A DNA stretch of 64,000 bases, from NCBI GenBank assembly GCA_002700385.1, contig PADC01000006.1:124001-188000 (forward strand). The letters run 5' to 3'. This stretch comes from Cycloclasticus sp. GTDB taxonomy: Bacteria; Pseudomonadota; Gammaproteobacteria; Methylococcales; Cycloclasticaceae. The notes under the pieces are model-generated. The model was not told the DNA's origin. It searched no databases and saw only the letters and a program-made list of their open reading frames with translations. Both the position numbers and the translations under genes were made by a program. Positions within the stretch are counted from its first letter, which is position 1. Every line of letters starts with the position of its first letter. Of this stretch, positions 26,681 through 36,255 are shown piece by piece.

Positions 26681-27541
26681 TCAAGATTGAGGCTTATTAA
26701 AAATTAACAATTGATTGGGCTCAGAAACGATATACAAACGGTTATCGGCTGATAAGGTGACCCCTTCTGGTTGTTCTATATAATCGTACCCTTTAAAAGG
26801 CTCGCTTATACGCCATTCAAATAACTTTTTAGATAAAACCTGCCCCTCTTTAGATAATTCAAGCAAGGTGCGTGACGCTTCACTTAAAAACAGTGTATTC
26901 CCGTTGCCAAGGCTATGCAGACCGGCAACATCCTCTAACGATTTTCTTTTTTTGGCATAGCTTAATAAGCTAGAGGCCTGTTCTTTGGCTGATTGTTCGT
27001 TAGATAATTGATACAGCTGCTCCGGTTCATCTTCTTTAGCAATTAACAATCCGTATTGCTGACTCCAGGCAACGCCTTCTAAGCCTTTGTTTTTCTCACC
27101 ACCCAAAGGCAGTGTATAGCTTTCCTGTGAACCACGTTTTATTTGGCGAGTGTGTGACGTTATCGATATAAAAACAACCTGCCGCTTACGCTCTTCAACA
27201 ACAGCAAAACGGTGATTGCTGATATGCGTTATCCCTTCTGTATCTTCAAACCCTGACAATGTGATTAATCGCTTAACGTTACCCTCTAGCGATAGTTCAA
27301 CGATTTGCGGCGGTTCATTGGTTACTGCGAATAAACTTTGGGTAACGGGGCTAAAGGTTATGCCCGATAAATCGTCTTGTATTTCAGCTAAATCAATACG
27401 AGACTCTAATTGATAATGGTTTAAATCGATAGACCCGGCTTTTACCTCAGCCGGTTTATGCTGCGCGGCCAGGGCAATAGAAGCCGTAAGAAACAGAATA
27501 AAAAAGACAATAAAAACATTATTTAATTTAATTTTATGCAT
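26681..27541 (-). CDS. Exported SdiA-regulated-domain protein
   Basis: 286 residues with an N-terminal signal sequence (about 8-25, VFIVFFILFLTASIALA, cleavage near AQH). The rest has a beta-propeller character with segments LSGITFSPVTQSLFAVTNEP, FEDTEGITHISNHRFAVVEE and PEGVTLSADNRLYIVSEPN, as in the SdiA-regulated family (YjiK-like). These proteins are periplasmic or anchored and of unclear function. Single gene, convergent with the luciferase-like monooxygenase. Confidence 0.78.
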   Translation of the reverse strand: MHKIKLNNVFIVFFILFLTASIALAAQHKPAEVKAGSIDLNHYQLESRIDLAEIQDDLSGITFSPVTQSLFAVTNEPPQIVELSLEGNVKRLITLSGFEDTEGITHISNHRFAVVEERKRQVVFISITSHTRQIKRGSQESYTLPLGGEKNKGLEGVAWSQQYGLLIAKEDEPEQLYQLSNEQSAKEQASSLLSYAKKRKSLEDVAGLHSLGNGNTLFLSEASRTLLELSKEGQVLSKKLFEWRISEPFKGYDYIEQPEGVTLSADNRLYIVSEPNQLLIFNKPQS

Positions 27542-27728
27542 TCATCCAATACGTTTGACAACTCATATTCGATGATACGTTTTACAGGTAACCTTTTTAT
27601 TACAAAACGATGAAGTTTGACATTAAAAGATCAAATAACCGTCTGTTTTATTAAAATAATCTCTATTTCTCTCGTCTGTTGTCTTCAACTCCTTTATTAT
27701 CTTGATAACGTGTTCATTTAGTCACCTC

Positions 27729-28073
27729 ATGCCAGTTTCCCAAACAGGGTTTACCTCCACATACCGCGAGGAGGCTCCCAGCCTTCAACAAATTAGTCAA
27801 CTTATCGGTTATGTCATTCTTGAATTTGGTGCGCCTTGGTGCGGACACTGTCAAACCGCTGAAGCGTTGATGAAAACAGCCTTATCCGAGCATGCTGAAT
27901 TACCGTATATTAAAATCTATGACGGTAAAGGCAAAAAGTTAGGCCGTTCCTTTAAGGTTAAGCTCTGGCCAACATTTATTTTGCTGCATCATGGCAAGGA
28001 AATTAAGCGACTTGTCCGGCCTACGGATAGCGATGATATCAAGCAACTACTGGCTGAGATCACATCATATTGA
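27729..28073 (+). CDS. Thioredoxin family protein
   Basis: 114 residues from the ATG at 27729 (MPVSQTGFTST); an in-frame start at 27702 would add nine residues with no better ribosome site. The active site CGHC lies in FGAPWCGHCQTAEAL, and WPTFILLHHGKEIKRLVRP provides the cis-Pro strand. It lacks a signal peptide and is presumably cytoplasmic. It converges on batD with 9 bp between the stops. Confidence 0.85.
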   Translation: MPVSQTGFTSTYREEAPSLQQISQLIGYVILEFGAPWCGHCQTAEALMKTALSEHAELPYIKIYDGKGKKLGRSFKVKLWPTFILLHHGKEIKRLVRPTDSDDIKQLLAEITSY

Positions 28074-28082
28074 CTTGCCTTT

Positions 28083-29834
28083 TCAAGACAACGGGTGAAG
28101 CGTTTCTAATTCATCGTCTGTCTTTTTCTGATCTTTTTCCTGCCATTGATGAGTATGCTGCTGTGCTAACACTGCCAAGCTGGCCCCGTCCCAGTTCGTT
28201 TTTTCTTTGGCATAAAGGGCTTTGTTTAACTGTTGTATTTCTGTTTTTAAAGAAGCATCACAATACAGGCTAATATGATCAATCTCCTTTGTGTGATGTA
28301 ACAAATAACCCCAATGGATTAGCGCTTTTTTTGCCTGTTTTGCCTCGTTGTTCTTGCAAGCCGTTTGTAAACTTTTTAACGCCGCTTTAATAGAATCACG
28401 ATTGTTGTCAGTCGTTTCTTTTGCGGGCCGTTCAACTGGCTTTTTTATCAGCAAATAAGCTATCGTCAGCAACCACCCGAAACCCAAAAAGATGGATAGC
28501 CCTTTCCAATACCCACCCACCGCATCAACCGGTATTTTCTGCTCAATGCCTATAACGTCTGTTGCCGGTTTTTCTTTTATATCAGTCATGACCTTTGGTC
28601 TTTCTACTGCAGCTTGAGCGACAACCGTTATAACGGCTGCTGGAAGGAATGCCCTTTCAATGGTTTGAGTCTTCGTATTAAACCAAGGCACCTCGATGGC
28701 TGGCAGACGATAGTCACCCGATTCAGATGGAATAATGGCTAACTTTTGTTCTCGCATGCCCGTGACGCCCGATGATGCTAACTGGTTTTTTAATGTCGGT
28801 TGATCGGGATACACTTTAATGGCCGATGAAGGAATCTTTTGCTCCAGTTCAGGCAGTTGACTGGCCGACACACCATTCGCGAGTAGCGTTATCGTTCGAG
28901 TGATCGGCTCACCCACAGCCACAGTTAAATCTTTTACTGACCACGTTTGTTGTAATTGCACACTTTCTGCAGCCAACCAATGATCGCCTATAAAATCATC
29001 AACGGCTGGCAGCACGTCTAACTGAATGGCTTTTGATTGGACTCGTCGGGTTTGTGTTCGTTGGGTACTAAACAAACTGCCGTAACGGGAGGACGGTGAA
29101 CCTGTTACAACTTGTGCCGTTAGCGTAACGGGTGGGATTTCCAATAAGCCACTTTGCTGCGGAAAAATAGCGTATTGACGCTCAAAGACTGAATAATTAA
29201 CACCGTTTACGTTTGTCTGGTATTGGCTATCTTCGCCAATTTTTTCAACAATGGCATTCACGGGTGCTGGTTCCGATAACGATGCTTGTGATATTTGAAC
29301 GCGTTGAAATAATCGAATTGTATACAGGAGCTGTGACTGAACATAGGGCTGATCAGGAGAGACATTAACCTGCAGATACAGCTCATCATCCACACCCATT
29401 TTTGTGTTGGCCGCAGCAGCCAGTACATTTATTTGAAGTTCTGCAGAAGCATCATCACCAAATGCAATGCGTGGGATAGTTAATGACCCCGCTTTTTTTG
29501 CCATGACATCTAACGTCCAAGTAATAAGCGTTGTTGATTGACCATTGACCCAAGATGATTGGCTGTTTTTTTGTTGGTTTAGCACCTGAAACGTTTTATC
29601 CAAAGGGCGAAAATCGGGGTCATCATCCGGTGACTCAGTCGCACTAAAAATGATTCTAAACGACTCATTAAGACTCACCGGATTTCTATCCACCGAAACC
29701 TGAATGTCTGCGGCTAAACTGTCTACACTAAAAACCATTCCCAAGAATAAACCGCAGAGCCAAGAAAAGATCTGCTGGCGCTGACATTTGTTCACCTTCA
29801 CTCCCTTTTGATTAATCACGTTGCCGTTGTCCAT
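28083..29834 (-). CDS. batD: BatD family protein
   Basis: Last gene of the moxR-bat operon, 583 residues. A signal peptide (QIFSWLCGLFLGMVFSVDSLA) is followed by BatD-type immunoglobulin-like beta domains starting ADIQVSVDRNPVSLNESFRI. One C-terminal membrane helix lies near 445-465 (GLSIFLGFGWLLTIAYLLI), followed by a cytoplasmic domain. Bat proteins are linked to aerotolerance and envelope stress, but their molecular action is not settled. It overlaps the preceding gene by 23 bp. Confidence 0.88.
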   Translation of the reverse strand: MDNGNVINQKGVKVNKCQRQQIFSWLCGLFLGMVFSVDSLAADIQVSVDRNPVSLNESFRIIFSATESPDDDPDFRPLDKTFQVLNQQKNSQSSWVNGQSTTLITWTLDVMAKKAGSLTIPRIAFGDDASAELQINVLAAAANTKMGVDDELYLQVNVSPDQPYVQSQLLYTIRLFQRVQISQASLSEPAPVNAIVEKIGEDSQYQTNVNGVNYSVFERQYAIFPQQSGLLEIPPVTLTAQVVTGSPSSRYGSLFSTQRTQTRRVQSKAIQLDVLPAVDDFIGDHWLAAESVQLQQTWSVKDLTVAVGEPITRTITLLANGVSASQLPELEQKIPSSAIKVYPDQPTLKNQLASSGVTGMREQKLAIIPSESGDYRLPAIEVPWFNTKTQTIERAFLPAAVITVVAQAAVERPKVMTDIKEKPATDVIGIEQKIPVDAVGGYWKGLSIFLGFGWLLTIAYLLIKKPVERPAKETTDNNRDSIKAALKSLQTACKNNEAKQAKKALIHWGYLLHHTKEIDHISLYCDASLKTEIQQLNKALYAKEKTNWDGASLAVLAQQHTHQWQEKDQKKTDDELETLHPLS

Positions 29835-31548
29835 ACTGATATTTGAACTTTCGTTTTAACAAACCCGCTGGATCGTCTTGAATCCGATTTAACCATTGTT
29901 CAGCCGCTTGCTGCTCTTCTTCAGAAAGCTTGTTGATTGCGGCTTGGTGTTGATTGTCGTTATTCTCACTGGGTTTATTGTCTATATCGCTTAATGCTGT
30001 TGGCGCGTTTTCATCTGAAGAGGGCTTCCCTTGTTGAGGGTTTTGTTTCGCCGATTCGTTTGTAGAACCTTCAGTATTTTTTGGCTTATCCTTGTGTTGT
30101 TCTTCGCCCTGCTGATTCCCCTCTTCGGTATTTTCAGACGATTGATCACCTTGTTGATTTTTTTCTGACTGCTGATCACCCTGATGTTGTGCCTCTTTTT
30201 TCGCCTTTTCCACAACCTTAAGATTATGCTGGGCATCCTCATGAGTTGGCTCCAAACTTAACGATTTTTTATACGCCTGTTCTGCTTTATCAAACTGACC
30301 CAGTTGTGCATAACTATTACCGAGATTATAAAAGCCATCTGCCGTTTCAACGCCTTTTAATAAATCGGCCGCTTGTTGATACCGCCCTGCTTTATATTCG
30401 GCGGCCGCTTTCCATTCAACCGAGTCAAATTGTTCTGCCGCTTGTTCAAATTTTTTATCATGAAACAGTTGCTGGGCTTGTTGGTTGTTATTTAGCCATA
30501 ATGCGTTCCAATCATAGGCATAGCTGGTTTCTGGTAGCGGTAAAATAAACAAAAAACTAATGATTAATAACCCTTTTCTAAAGCTTAGGGCCGCCAGCGG
30601 TAACACCCATAATAACAGCCAAACACCCCGATCATTCCATTGTTCAATCAAGCCGTTGTTTTCATCGTTTTTTGAGTCGGCCGCGGGGCGATCAATGCTC
30701 GATAACAGCTGTTTTATGTCGCTATCATTCGCGGTGGTTGTGATGTATGTACCGCCGAGTTTTCTTGCCAATGAGGCTAATTCCTGGGCGTTTAGCTTTG
30801 GCACAAGAATATCACCCGATGTGTTTTTTAAAAATCCACCGGATGCTAATTTCACGGGCCCACCGCCTGCTGTGCCTACGCCTAAAATGGACACCTTGTA
30901 ACCCTTTAGATGATCCTTTAGGCCTTCAACATTTCGCTTAATCCCATCGGTAATAAGAAAGATATTGCCTTGCTTTTGCCCTGCCTGTTGGAGCAGTTGT
31001 ATCGCCAGGGCTATTGCGGATTCTGTGTTTTTTCCCTGACGTGGCATGATGTTGCTCTTAAGTGCTTGAAGCTGATTCTCAATTGTCGCCACATCGCTGG
31101 TGAGCGGTGTCACCGTATACGCATCAGCAGAATACACAATCAACGCTGTGACACCCTCCTTTCGTTGCCTTAATATATCGGCTATTTTATAGCGCGCCCG
31201 ACTTAAACGACTTGGTTGAATATCTGATGCATTCATTGTTTGAGACAGGTCTAACGCAATCACTAAAGCAGCATCGCTCTTGAAGACTGGCGTTTCCAAT
31301 CTGTCCCAGGTTGGCCCGGCCAATGCCATTATTGATAATAAGGCTGCTACTGATAAGGTACCTAAAAACCATTGGCTTTGTTGCCCCTTTCCTTCCTCTA
31401 AAATAAAGGGCAGTAAGTCCGCATCGCAAACCGTTGCCCACTCCCCTTTATTTAATTTTCTTCTCACTGAAAAAATAATGACTGCAAGGGCAGGAATAAG
31501 CGCCAACAACCAATAGGGACGAATAAAATGGAAATCAGCCCAATTCAT
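29812..31548 (-). CDS. BatB/BatC fusion: von Willebrand A domain plus TPR protein
   Basis: 578 residues from the ATG at 31548, chosen because MNWADFHFIRPYWLLALIP is the usual BatB start and it overlaps the batA stop by 4 bp (ATGA). N-terminal membrane helices flank a VWA domain with metal-site motif DLSQTMNASD, and another helix follows near 300. The C-terminal half holds TPR repeats (FYNLGNSYAQLGQFDKAEQA) and then a long Gln/Asn/Lys/Glu-rich low-complexity tail. Fusion of BatB and BatC is common in gammaproteobacteria. Probable partner of BatA and BatD at the inner membrane. Confidence 0.88.
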   Translation of the reverse strand: MNWADFHFIRPYWLLALIPALAVIIFSVRRKLNKGEWATVCDADLLPFILEEGKGQQSQWFLGTLSVAALLSIMALAGPTWDRLETPVFKSDAALVIALDLSQTMNASDIQPSRLSRARYKIADILRQRKEGVTALIVYSADAYTVTPLTSDVATIENQLQALKSNIMPRQGKNTESAIALAIQLLQQAGQKQGNIFLITDGIKRNVEGLKDHLKGYKVSILGVGTAGGGPVKLASGGFLKNTSGDILVPKLNAQELASLARKLGGTYITTTANDSDIKQLLSSIDRPAADSKNDENNGLIEQWNDRGVWLLLWVLPLAALSFRKGLLIISFLFILPLPETSYAYDWNALWLNNNQQAQQLFHDKKFEQAAEQFDSVEWKAAAEYKAGRYQQAADLLKGVETADGFYNLGNSYAQLGQFDKAEQAYKKSLSLEPTHEDAQHNLKVVEKAKKEAQHQGDQQSEKNQQGDQSSENTEEGNQQGEEQHKDKPKNTEGSTNESAKQNPQQGKPSSDENAPTALSDIDNKPSENNDNQHQAAINKLSEEEQQAAEQWLNRIQDDPAGLLKRKFKYQYGQRQRD

Positions 31549-32531
31549 CTGACCCTCATTCGCAGTAAAACTGTCAAGCCAGCGAATAACAAACTCAGTG
31601 CTAAAGGCCATGGGTAAAGCTCTTTCATCGGACGATAGAATTGTTTGTTTTTTTCAATGGGCTCAAGCTCGTCTATCAATGCATATATCTCCTGGAGTTC
31701 TTCTTGGTTTCTAGCCCGAAAGTAGCGCCCCTTGGTTAATTCAGCGATCGCTGTCAGGGTTTTTTCGTCTAAGTCGCGTGATGGATTCACCGTGCGGTTT
31801 CCAAAGAAACTTCGTACCAGCATTTGATCAGCACCAATACCAATTGTGTAAATTTTAAGTTCGTGATCAGCGGCTATTTTTGCTGCCTGAAGCGGCTCTA
31901 TAGCCCCCGCCGTATTAGCGCCATCGGTTAGTAAAATTAACACACGACTGTCGGGCTGTTCATTCTTTAAATGCTTTACTGCCAACCCAATGGCATCACC
32001 AATCGACGTTGCCGGTTCATCATCCGTGATACCTATAAACGATTCATCTAATAATGTGGCAACCGTTTTTCGGTCGAATGTTAACGGCGTTTGCAGATAA
32101 GCTGTCGTGCCAAAAAGAATTAAACCTAACCGATCACCTGTGCGGCGTTCAATAAACGCAGTTGCGACCTGTTTTGTTGCCGTTAAACGATCAACCTGCA
32201 CACCCTTAATAAAAAAATCTTTTTCATCCATGCTGCCAGAAACATCGACGGCCAGCATTAAATCACGGCCACTAACGGCCTGTTCAATGGGTTCGCCTAG
32301 CCATTGCGGCCTTGATGAGGCGATCACTAATAGAACCCATGCCATCACTGCAACCCCTAATAACCAAGGACGTTGCTCAGAAACGCCACCTGTTTTTGCC
32401 GAACCAAAATCTTCTATAAATGGGACTTTAAGCGCTGCCAGCACGGTGGGCGCTTGTGCAGGTAAAAGCCAACGGACTAACAACGGTAAAGGGAGTATAA
32501 AAAAGAGTTCAGGCCACTCAATATGAATCAT
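31545..32531 (-). CDS. batA: BatA, von Willebrand factor A domain membrane protein
   Basis: 328 residues from the ATG at 32531 (MIHIEWPELFFILPLP), which overlaps the previous stop by 4 bp; an ATG 21 bp upstream is less likely. Hydrophobic helices lie near the N-terminus and at 48-65 (LLGVAVMAWVLLVIASS). The VWA domain contains the MIDAS motif DVSGSMDEKDF and LILLTDGANTAGA. A C-terminal helix ends the protein. The tight 4-bp overlaps on both sides mark translational coupling in the operon. Confidence 0.9.
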   Translation of the reverse strand: MIHIEWPELFFILPLPLLVRWLLPAQAPTVLAALKVPFIEDFGSAKTGGVSEQRPWLLGVAVMAWVLLVIASSRPQWLGEPIEQAVSGRDLMLAVDVSGSMDEKDFFIKGVQVDRLTATKQVATAFIERRTGDRLGLILFGTTAYLQTPLTFDRKTVATLLDESFIGITDDEPATSIGDAIGLAVKHLKNEQPDSRVLILLTDGANTAGAIEPLQAAKIAADHELKIYTIGIGADQMLVRSFFGNRTVNPSRDLDEKTLTAIAELTKGRYFRARNQEELQEIYALIDELEPIEKNKQFYRPMKELYPWPLALSLLFAGLTVLLRMRVR

Positions 32532-32992
32532 TTCTTCTGCCCTTTTAACCACAATTCACATAAATCAATGAGCGCCTCTATATCCAATTCTTCAGGGGCT
32601 TCGCGACGATACGGCGCGTCAGATAAATAGCGCCCTACGCCTTTAGTAAAAGGCATTCCATCCATTGATTGATCCAGATAGCTTAACCATTCTTCGCCAA
32701 TTAAACTCGCTGCCTGAGATCGAGAATCGAGGCTGATAGAGACGCGTCGGATACAGGCGGATAATTGCTTTAACGTGTCTAAATGATCATCACTTGTTGT
32801 GTGCTTAATAGCCAATAGAATTTTTTGTGCACTTTTTACGGCTGTTTTTCGTGTTATTTTTTTATATAGCCAATAACCGCCCAAAATCGACACAACCATC
32901 ACCAACAATAAAAGCCACCAACCCATGGCTAAAGGCCACCAGCTAACGGCATCGGGTAGCTGAATATCTCTTAACGGAAGCGCTTGATTCAT
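32528..32992 (-). CDS. DUF4381 membrane protein of the bat operon
   Basis: 154 residues with one strong membrane helix near 22-45 (MGWWLLLLVMVVSILGGYWL) and a soluble C-terminal helical domain. DUF4381 proteins regularly sit between the DUF58 and batA genes of moxR operons. The start overlaps the DUF58 stop by one base (TAATG) and the stop overlaps batA. No enzymatic motif is visible. Confidence 0.82.
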   Translation of the reverse strand: MNQALPLRDIQLPDAVSWWPLAMGWWLLLLVMVVSILGGYWLYKKITRKTAVKSAQKILLAIKHTTSDDHLDTLKQLSACIRRVSISLDSRSQAASLIGEEWLSYLDQSMDGMPFTKGVGRYLSDAPYRREAPEELDIEALIDLCELWLKGQKK

Positions 32993-33882
32993 TAACGCAA
33001 TACCTCAAAAGGATCGTCAGTGGTTCTACACTCAACAAGGGTCATTCGCCATTTATGGCACATTGTTCTCAACTCTTCTTGCCGCTGCTGAAAAAGCTGT
33101 TGATACGCTAATACTCGCTGCCGCTCAGCCGTATCAACGACTGTTTCTCGCTCACCATTAGTAAAACGATATTGACCTTTTTTTGGCAACTCACATTCTA
33201 ATGGGTCATAAACATGCACTAATTGAAGTTCACAGTGTTTCGCCAATAAGGATAACTGTCTTTCTACTGAGTTATTCAAACCACGAAAATCACTGATAAG
33301 GTAAAGCAGACTTCCTGGGCGAGCATGCTGTGCGAGTCGTTTTAGCACCTGATGCAAAGACAGCGGTTGAGGCTTCTTAATCGGCGGTTTTACCAAGGCA
33401 TTTAAAAAATGCAAAACGGCGCCTCTGCCCGATGCCGGTTTTAACTCTTGACAGCCCTGCTCATTAAAAACTTGCCCGCCCACTCTATCGCCATTGAGTT
33501 GCGCCGACCAAGCGAATAAAGCGGCCAATTTTGACGCTTGAACCGATTTAAACGCCCCACGTGTAGCAAAATTCATCGTGGGTCTCAAATCTACAGAAAT
33601 AAAAATGGGACGCTCTCTTTCTTCACGGAAAACTTTACTGTGTGTCTTGTTAGTGCGTGCGGTCACCCGCCAATCAATACACCTGATATCATCGCCGGGC
33701 TGGTACACGCGGACTTCTTCAAAGGCCATGCCACGCCCTTTAAAGCCAGAAACATAAGCACCGCTTTGTGATGATTGAATACGTTGGCGACGGTGACTCA
33801 ATAAACCGGCTTTTTTAGCCAGATCGACCATCGGCTTCAGTTGAACCGACACCCGTTCGTCTTGTGAAACCCTTGCCGTCAT
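32992..33882 (-). CDS. DUF58 domain protein of the MoxR-bat operon
   Basis: 296 residues. The hallmark of the family is GSYVSGFKGRGMAFEEVR type sequence followed by YQPGDDIRCIDWRVTARTNK; here residues 47-83 match. The C-terminal part has a VWA-like fold (FISVDLRPTMNF). It is cytoplasmic by prediction and likely works with the MoxR ATPase encoded directly before it with no spacing. Confidence 0.9.
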   Translation of the reverse strand: MTARVSQDERVSVQLKPMVDLAKKAGLLSHRRQRIQSSQSGAYVSGFKGRGMAFEEVRVYQPGDDIRCIDWRVTARTNKTHSKVFREERERPIFISVDLRPTMNFATRGAFKSVQASKLAALFAWSAQLNGDRVGGQVFNEQGCQELKPASGRGAVLHFLNALVKPPIKKPQPLSLHQVLKRLAQHARPGSLLYLISDFRGLNNSVERQLSLLAKHCELQLVHVYDPLECELPKKGQYRFTNGERETVVDTAERQRVLAYQQLFQQRQEELRTMCHKWRMTLVECRTTDDPFEVLR

Positions 33883-34866
33883 TTAAGGCACAGCCACTCG
33901 GGCAATCAACTCCTTGATAAATCGATCGCTTGTGATACCTTCTGCCTCAGCTTCATATGACAAGATTAAACGATGGCGCAGCACGTCGTAGGCAATTTGT
34001 TGAATATCCTCAGGCGTTACAAAATCACGTTGTTGTAGCCATGCCCTAGCCCTTGAGCACCGATCCAAGGCGATACTCGCCCGAGGGCTTGCGCCGTATT
34101 GAATCCAAGCGGCCAAATCCTCGCCATACACTGTCGGTTCACGTGTTGCTAAAACAAGCTGTAGCAGATAATCTTCCAGCTCATCGCTCATGTACACATC
34201 CAATATCTCGTGTCGTGCACGAGTGAGTTGTTGTTGCGAGATGGGCTGAGGTTTTACTTGTTTAAGGTCGCTGGTTTTTTCTTCAGCGCGCGCTAGCTGC
34301 AGTATTTCTTTTTCATGCACTGCTTTTGGGTAATCGATTTTGACATGGAGTAAAAAGCGATCCAGTTGTGCTTCAGGTAACGGGTATGTCCCTTCTTGCT
34401 CAAGCGGGTTTTGGGTTGCCATTACCATAAATAAACCGGGTAATTTGTACGTAGCACCGCCAACGGTTATCTGCCGTTCTGCCATTGCTTCTAAAAGTGC
34501 CGCTTGAACCTTTGCCGGCGCACGGTTTATTTCATCGGCCAGAATCAGGTTATGAAATAGAGGGCCCTTTTGAAATTCAAACACACCTTGTTCAGGTCGA
34601 TAAATGTCGGTGCCTGTTAAATCCGAGGGCAATAAATCTGGCGTAAATTGTACGCGATGAAAATCGGCTTCAACACCTTGACTCAGTGCATTGATGGCTC
34701 GCGTTTTAGCTAAACCGGGTGCGCCTTCGACTAAAATATGGCCATCAGCCAATAACGCAATGAGCATTCTTTCTACTAAAAGATCTTGCCCAATAATTTG
34801 CTCATTAATGCTTGATTTAAGTTGCTGGATAGCCGTTTTAGAATCGTTCGAACTTCCTTCTGACAT
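33883..34866 (-). CDS. MoxR family AAA+ ATPase
   Basis: First gene of the moxR-DUF58-DUF4381-batA-batB/C-batD operon; 327 residues. Walker A is VEGAPGLAKTRAI, Walker B LILADEINRAPAKVQAAL, and sensor 1 lies in VMATQNPLEQEGTYPLPEAQLDRF. MoxR ATPases act as chaperones that help VWA-domain partners mature, and two such partners follow in this operon. The intergenic space to the divergent flavoprotein gene is about 170 bp and should hold both promoters. Confidence 0.93.
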   Translation of the reverse strand: MSEGSSNDSKTAIQQLKSSINEQIIGQDLLVERMLIALLADGHILVEGAPGLAKTRAINALSQGVEADFHRVQFTPDLLPSDLTGTDIYRPEQGVFEFQKGPLFHNLILADEINRAPAKVQAALLEAMAERQITVGGATYKLPGLFMVMATQNPLEQEGTYPLPEAQLDRFLLHVKIDYPKAVHEKEILQLARAEEKTSDLKQVKPQPISQQQLTRARHEILDVYMSDELEDYLLQLVLATREPTVYGEDLAAWIQYGASPRASIALDRCSRARAWLQQRDFVTPEDIQQIAYDVLRHRLILSYEAEAEGITSDRFIKELIARVAVP

Positions 34867-35038
34867 CGTTTAATTATCCTTTTTTTCTCTGAGGTTTTAT
34901 ACAATACGCTGTTAAGATTCAGCTCTCATGGCAAACTCGCTATAAAATATCGGGTCAATGCAAAAAAAATCAACCTTTGCGCTGTGACGCTTCATCTTAA
35001 ACTCATTCTTTTTTAACTTTCGACTATCTTGAAACTCA

Positions 35039-36220
35039 ATGAATACACTCAAAGACGTTATCATCATCGGTGCCAGCGCGTCTGGTTTAATGTGTGCCAT
35101 TGAAGCTGGAAAAAGGGGTCGTAAAGTATTGGTACTCGATCATGCTAACAAAGCCGGAAAAAAAATTTTAATGTCTGGCGGTGGTCGATGTAATTTCACC
35201 AACATGGCGGTTGATGCTGATCACTATATTTCTAATAACCCTCATTTCTGCAAATCAGCGCTTAGCCGTTATACACAATGGGATTTTATTTCCCTGGTGA
35301 GCGACTACAACATTCCATATCATGAACGTCAACATGGACAATTATTTTGTGATGAAAGTTCCAAAGACATTTTAGATATGCTGTTATCTGAATGTACCCA
35401 TGCCGGTGTAGACATTCAGCTTAATTGTTCCATAAATCAAATTCATAAAGACCACACGACTTACCACCTTGACACCACTTTAGGTCATTATGCTGCCCAC
35501 TCTCTGGTTATTGCCACGGGTGGGTTGTCCATACCCAAAATGGGCGCAACAGGTTTCGGTTATCAAATCGCCAAACAATTTGGCCATACGGTACAACCGA
35601 CTAGGGCAGGTCTGGTGCCATTTACTTTGCAAGAAAAAGAGAAAACGTGGCTTGCCGACCTGTCTGGCATTGCGATTCATTGTCTTGTAAGCAATCAACG
35701 AAACCGCTTTAAGGAAAACATGCTATTAACGCACCGAGGGTTGAGTGGGCCGGCCATCTTACAGATCTCCTCGTATTGGCGAGCGGGTGAAACGATAACA
35801 ATAAACTTAATACCTGACATTGATCTCCAGACGCTTTTTAAAGAGAAACAAGAGGCGCAACCTAAAACGCAGTTAAAAGCCCTACTTGCTGACTTTTTAC
35901 CCAAGCGCTTTATCAGTGCTCTACTGGGTAATGCAGTGGTTCTTCAACCCCTGCAATCGATTTCTTTCGAGCGTTTTAAAGTCATTGCAAAACAACTACA
36001 GCAATGGCAGATCAAACCCAATAACACGGAAGGCTATCGAACAGCTGAAGTGACGCTTGGTGGCGTTGATTGTAATGAATTGTCATCTCAAACAATGGAA
36101 TCGAAACATTCATCCGGGCTCTATTTTATAGGCGAAGTCGTCGATGTCACAGGCTGGCTAGGTGGCTATAACTTTCAGTGGGCCTGGTCATCTGGCTGGT
36201 GCGCTGGACAAGTGGTTTAA
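35039..36220 (+). CDS. HI0933/YhiN-family FAD-dependent oxidoreductase
   Basis: 393 residues. The FAD-binding N-terminus reads DVIIIGASASGLMCAIEAG; the usual GxGxxG is GASASG here, with Ser at the second Gly position. The family signature GKKILMSGGGRCNFTN follows, then LVIATGGLSIPKMGATGFGY and, near the C-terminus, EVTLGGVD and GEVVDVTGWLGGYNFQWAW. The enzyme class is abundant in bacteria with poorly defined substrates. Single gene, divergent from moxR. Confidence 0.9.
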   Translation: MNTLKDVIIIGASASGLMCAIEAGKRGRKVLVLDHANKAGKKILMSGGGRCNFTNMAVDADHYISNNPHFCKSALSRYTQWDFISLVSDYNIPYHERQHGQLFCDESSKDILDMLLSECTHAGVDIQLNCSINQIHKDHTTYHLDTTLGHYAAHSLVIATGGLSIPKMGATGFGYQIAKQFGHTVQPTRAGLVPFTLQEKEKTWLADLSGIAIHCLVSNQRNRFKENMLLTHRGLSGPAILQISSYWRAGETITINLIPDIDLQTLFKEKQEAQPKTQLKALLADFLPKRFISALLGNAVVLQPLQSISFERFKVIAKQLQQWQIKPNNTEGYRTAEVTLGGVDCNELSSQTMESKHSSGLYFIGEVVDVTGWLGGYNFQWAWSSGWCAGQVV

Positions 36221-36255
36221 ACTGTTTCTCAACCCTTAACCTGATATAAGCTATC

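Noticed and set aside
29991-30242. 83-codon open frame in the Lys/Gln-rich tail of the BatB/C gene
   Set aside because: It is a frame-shifted shadow of a low-complexity coding region.
35490-35690. 66-codon open frame inside the HI0933-type flavoprotein gene
   Set aside because: It lies wholly within a gene with clear family motifs and shows none of its own.
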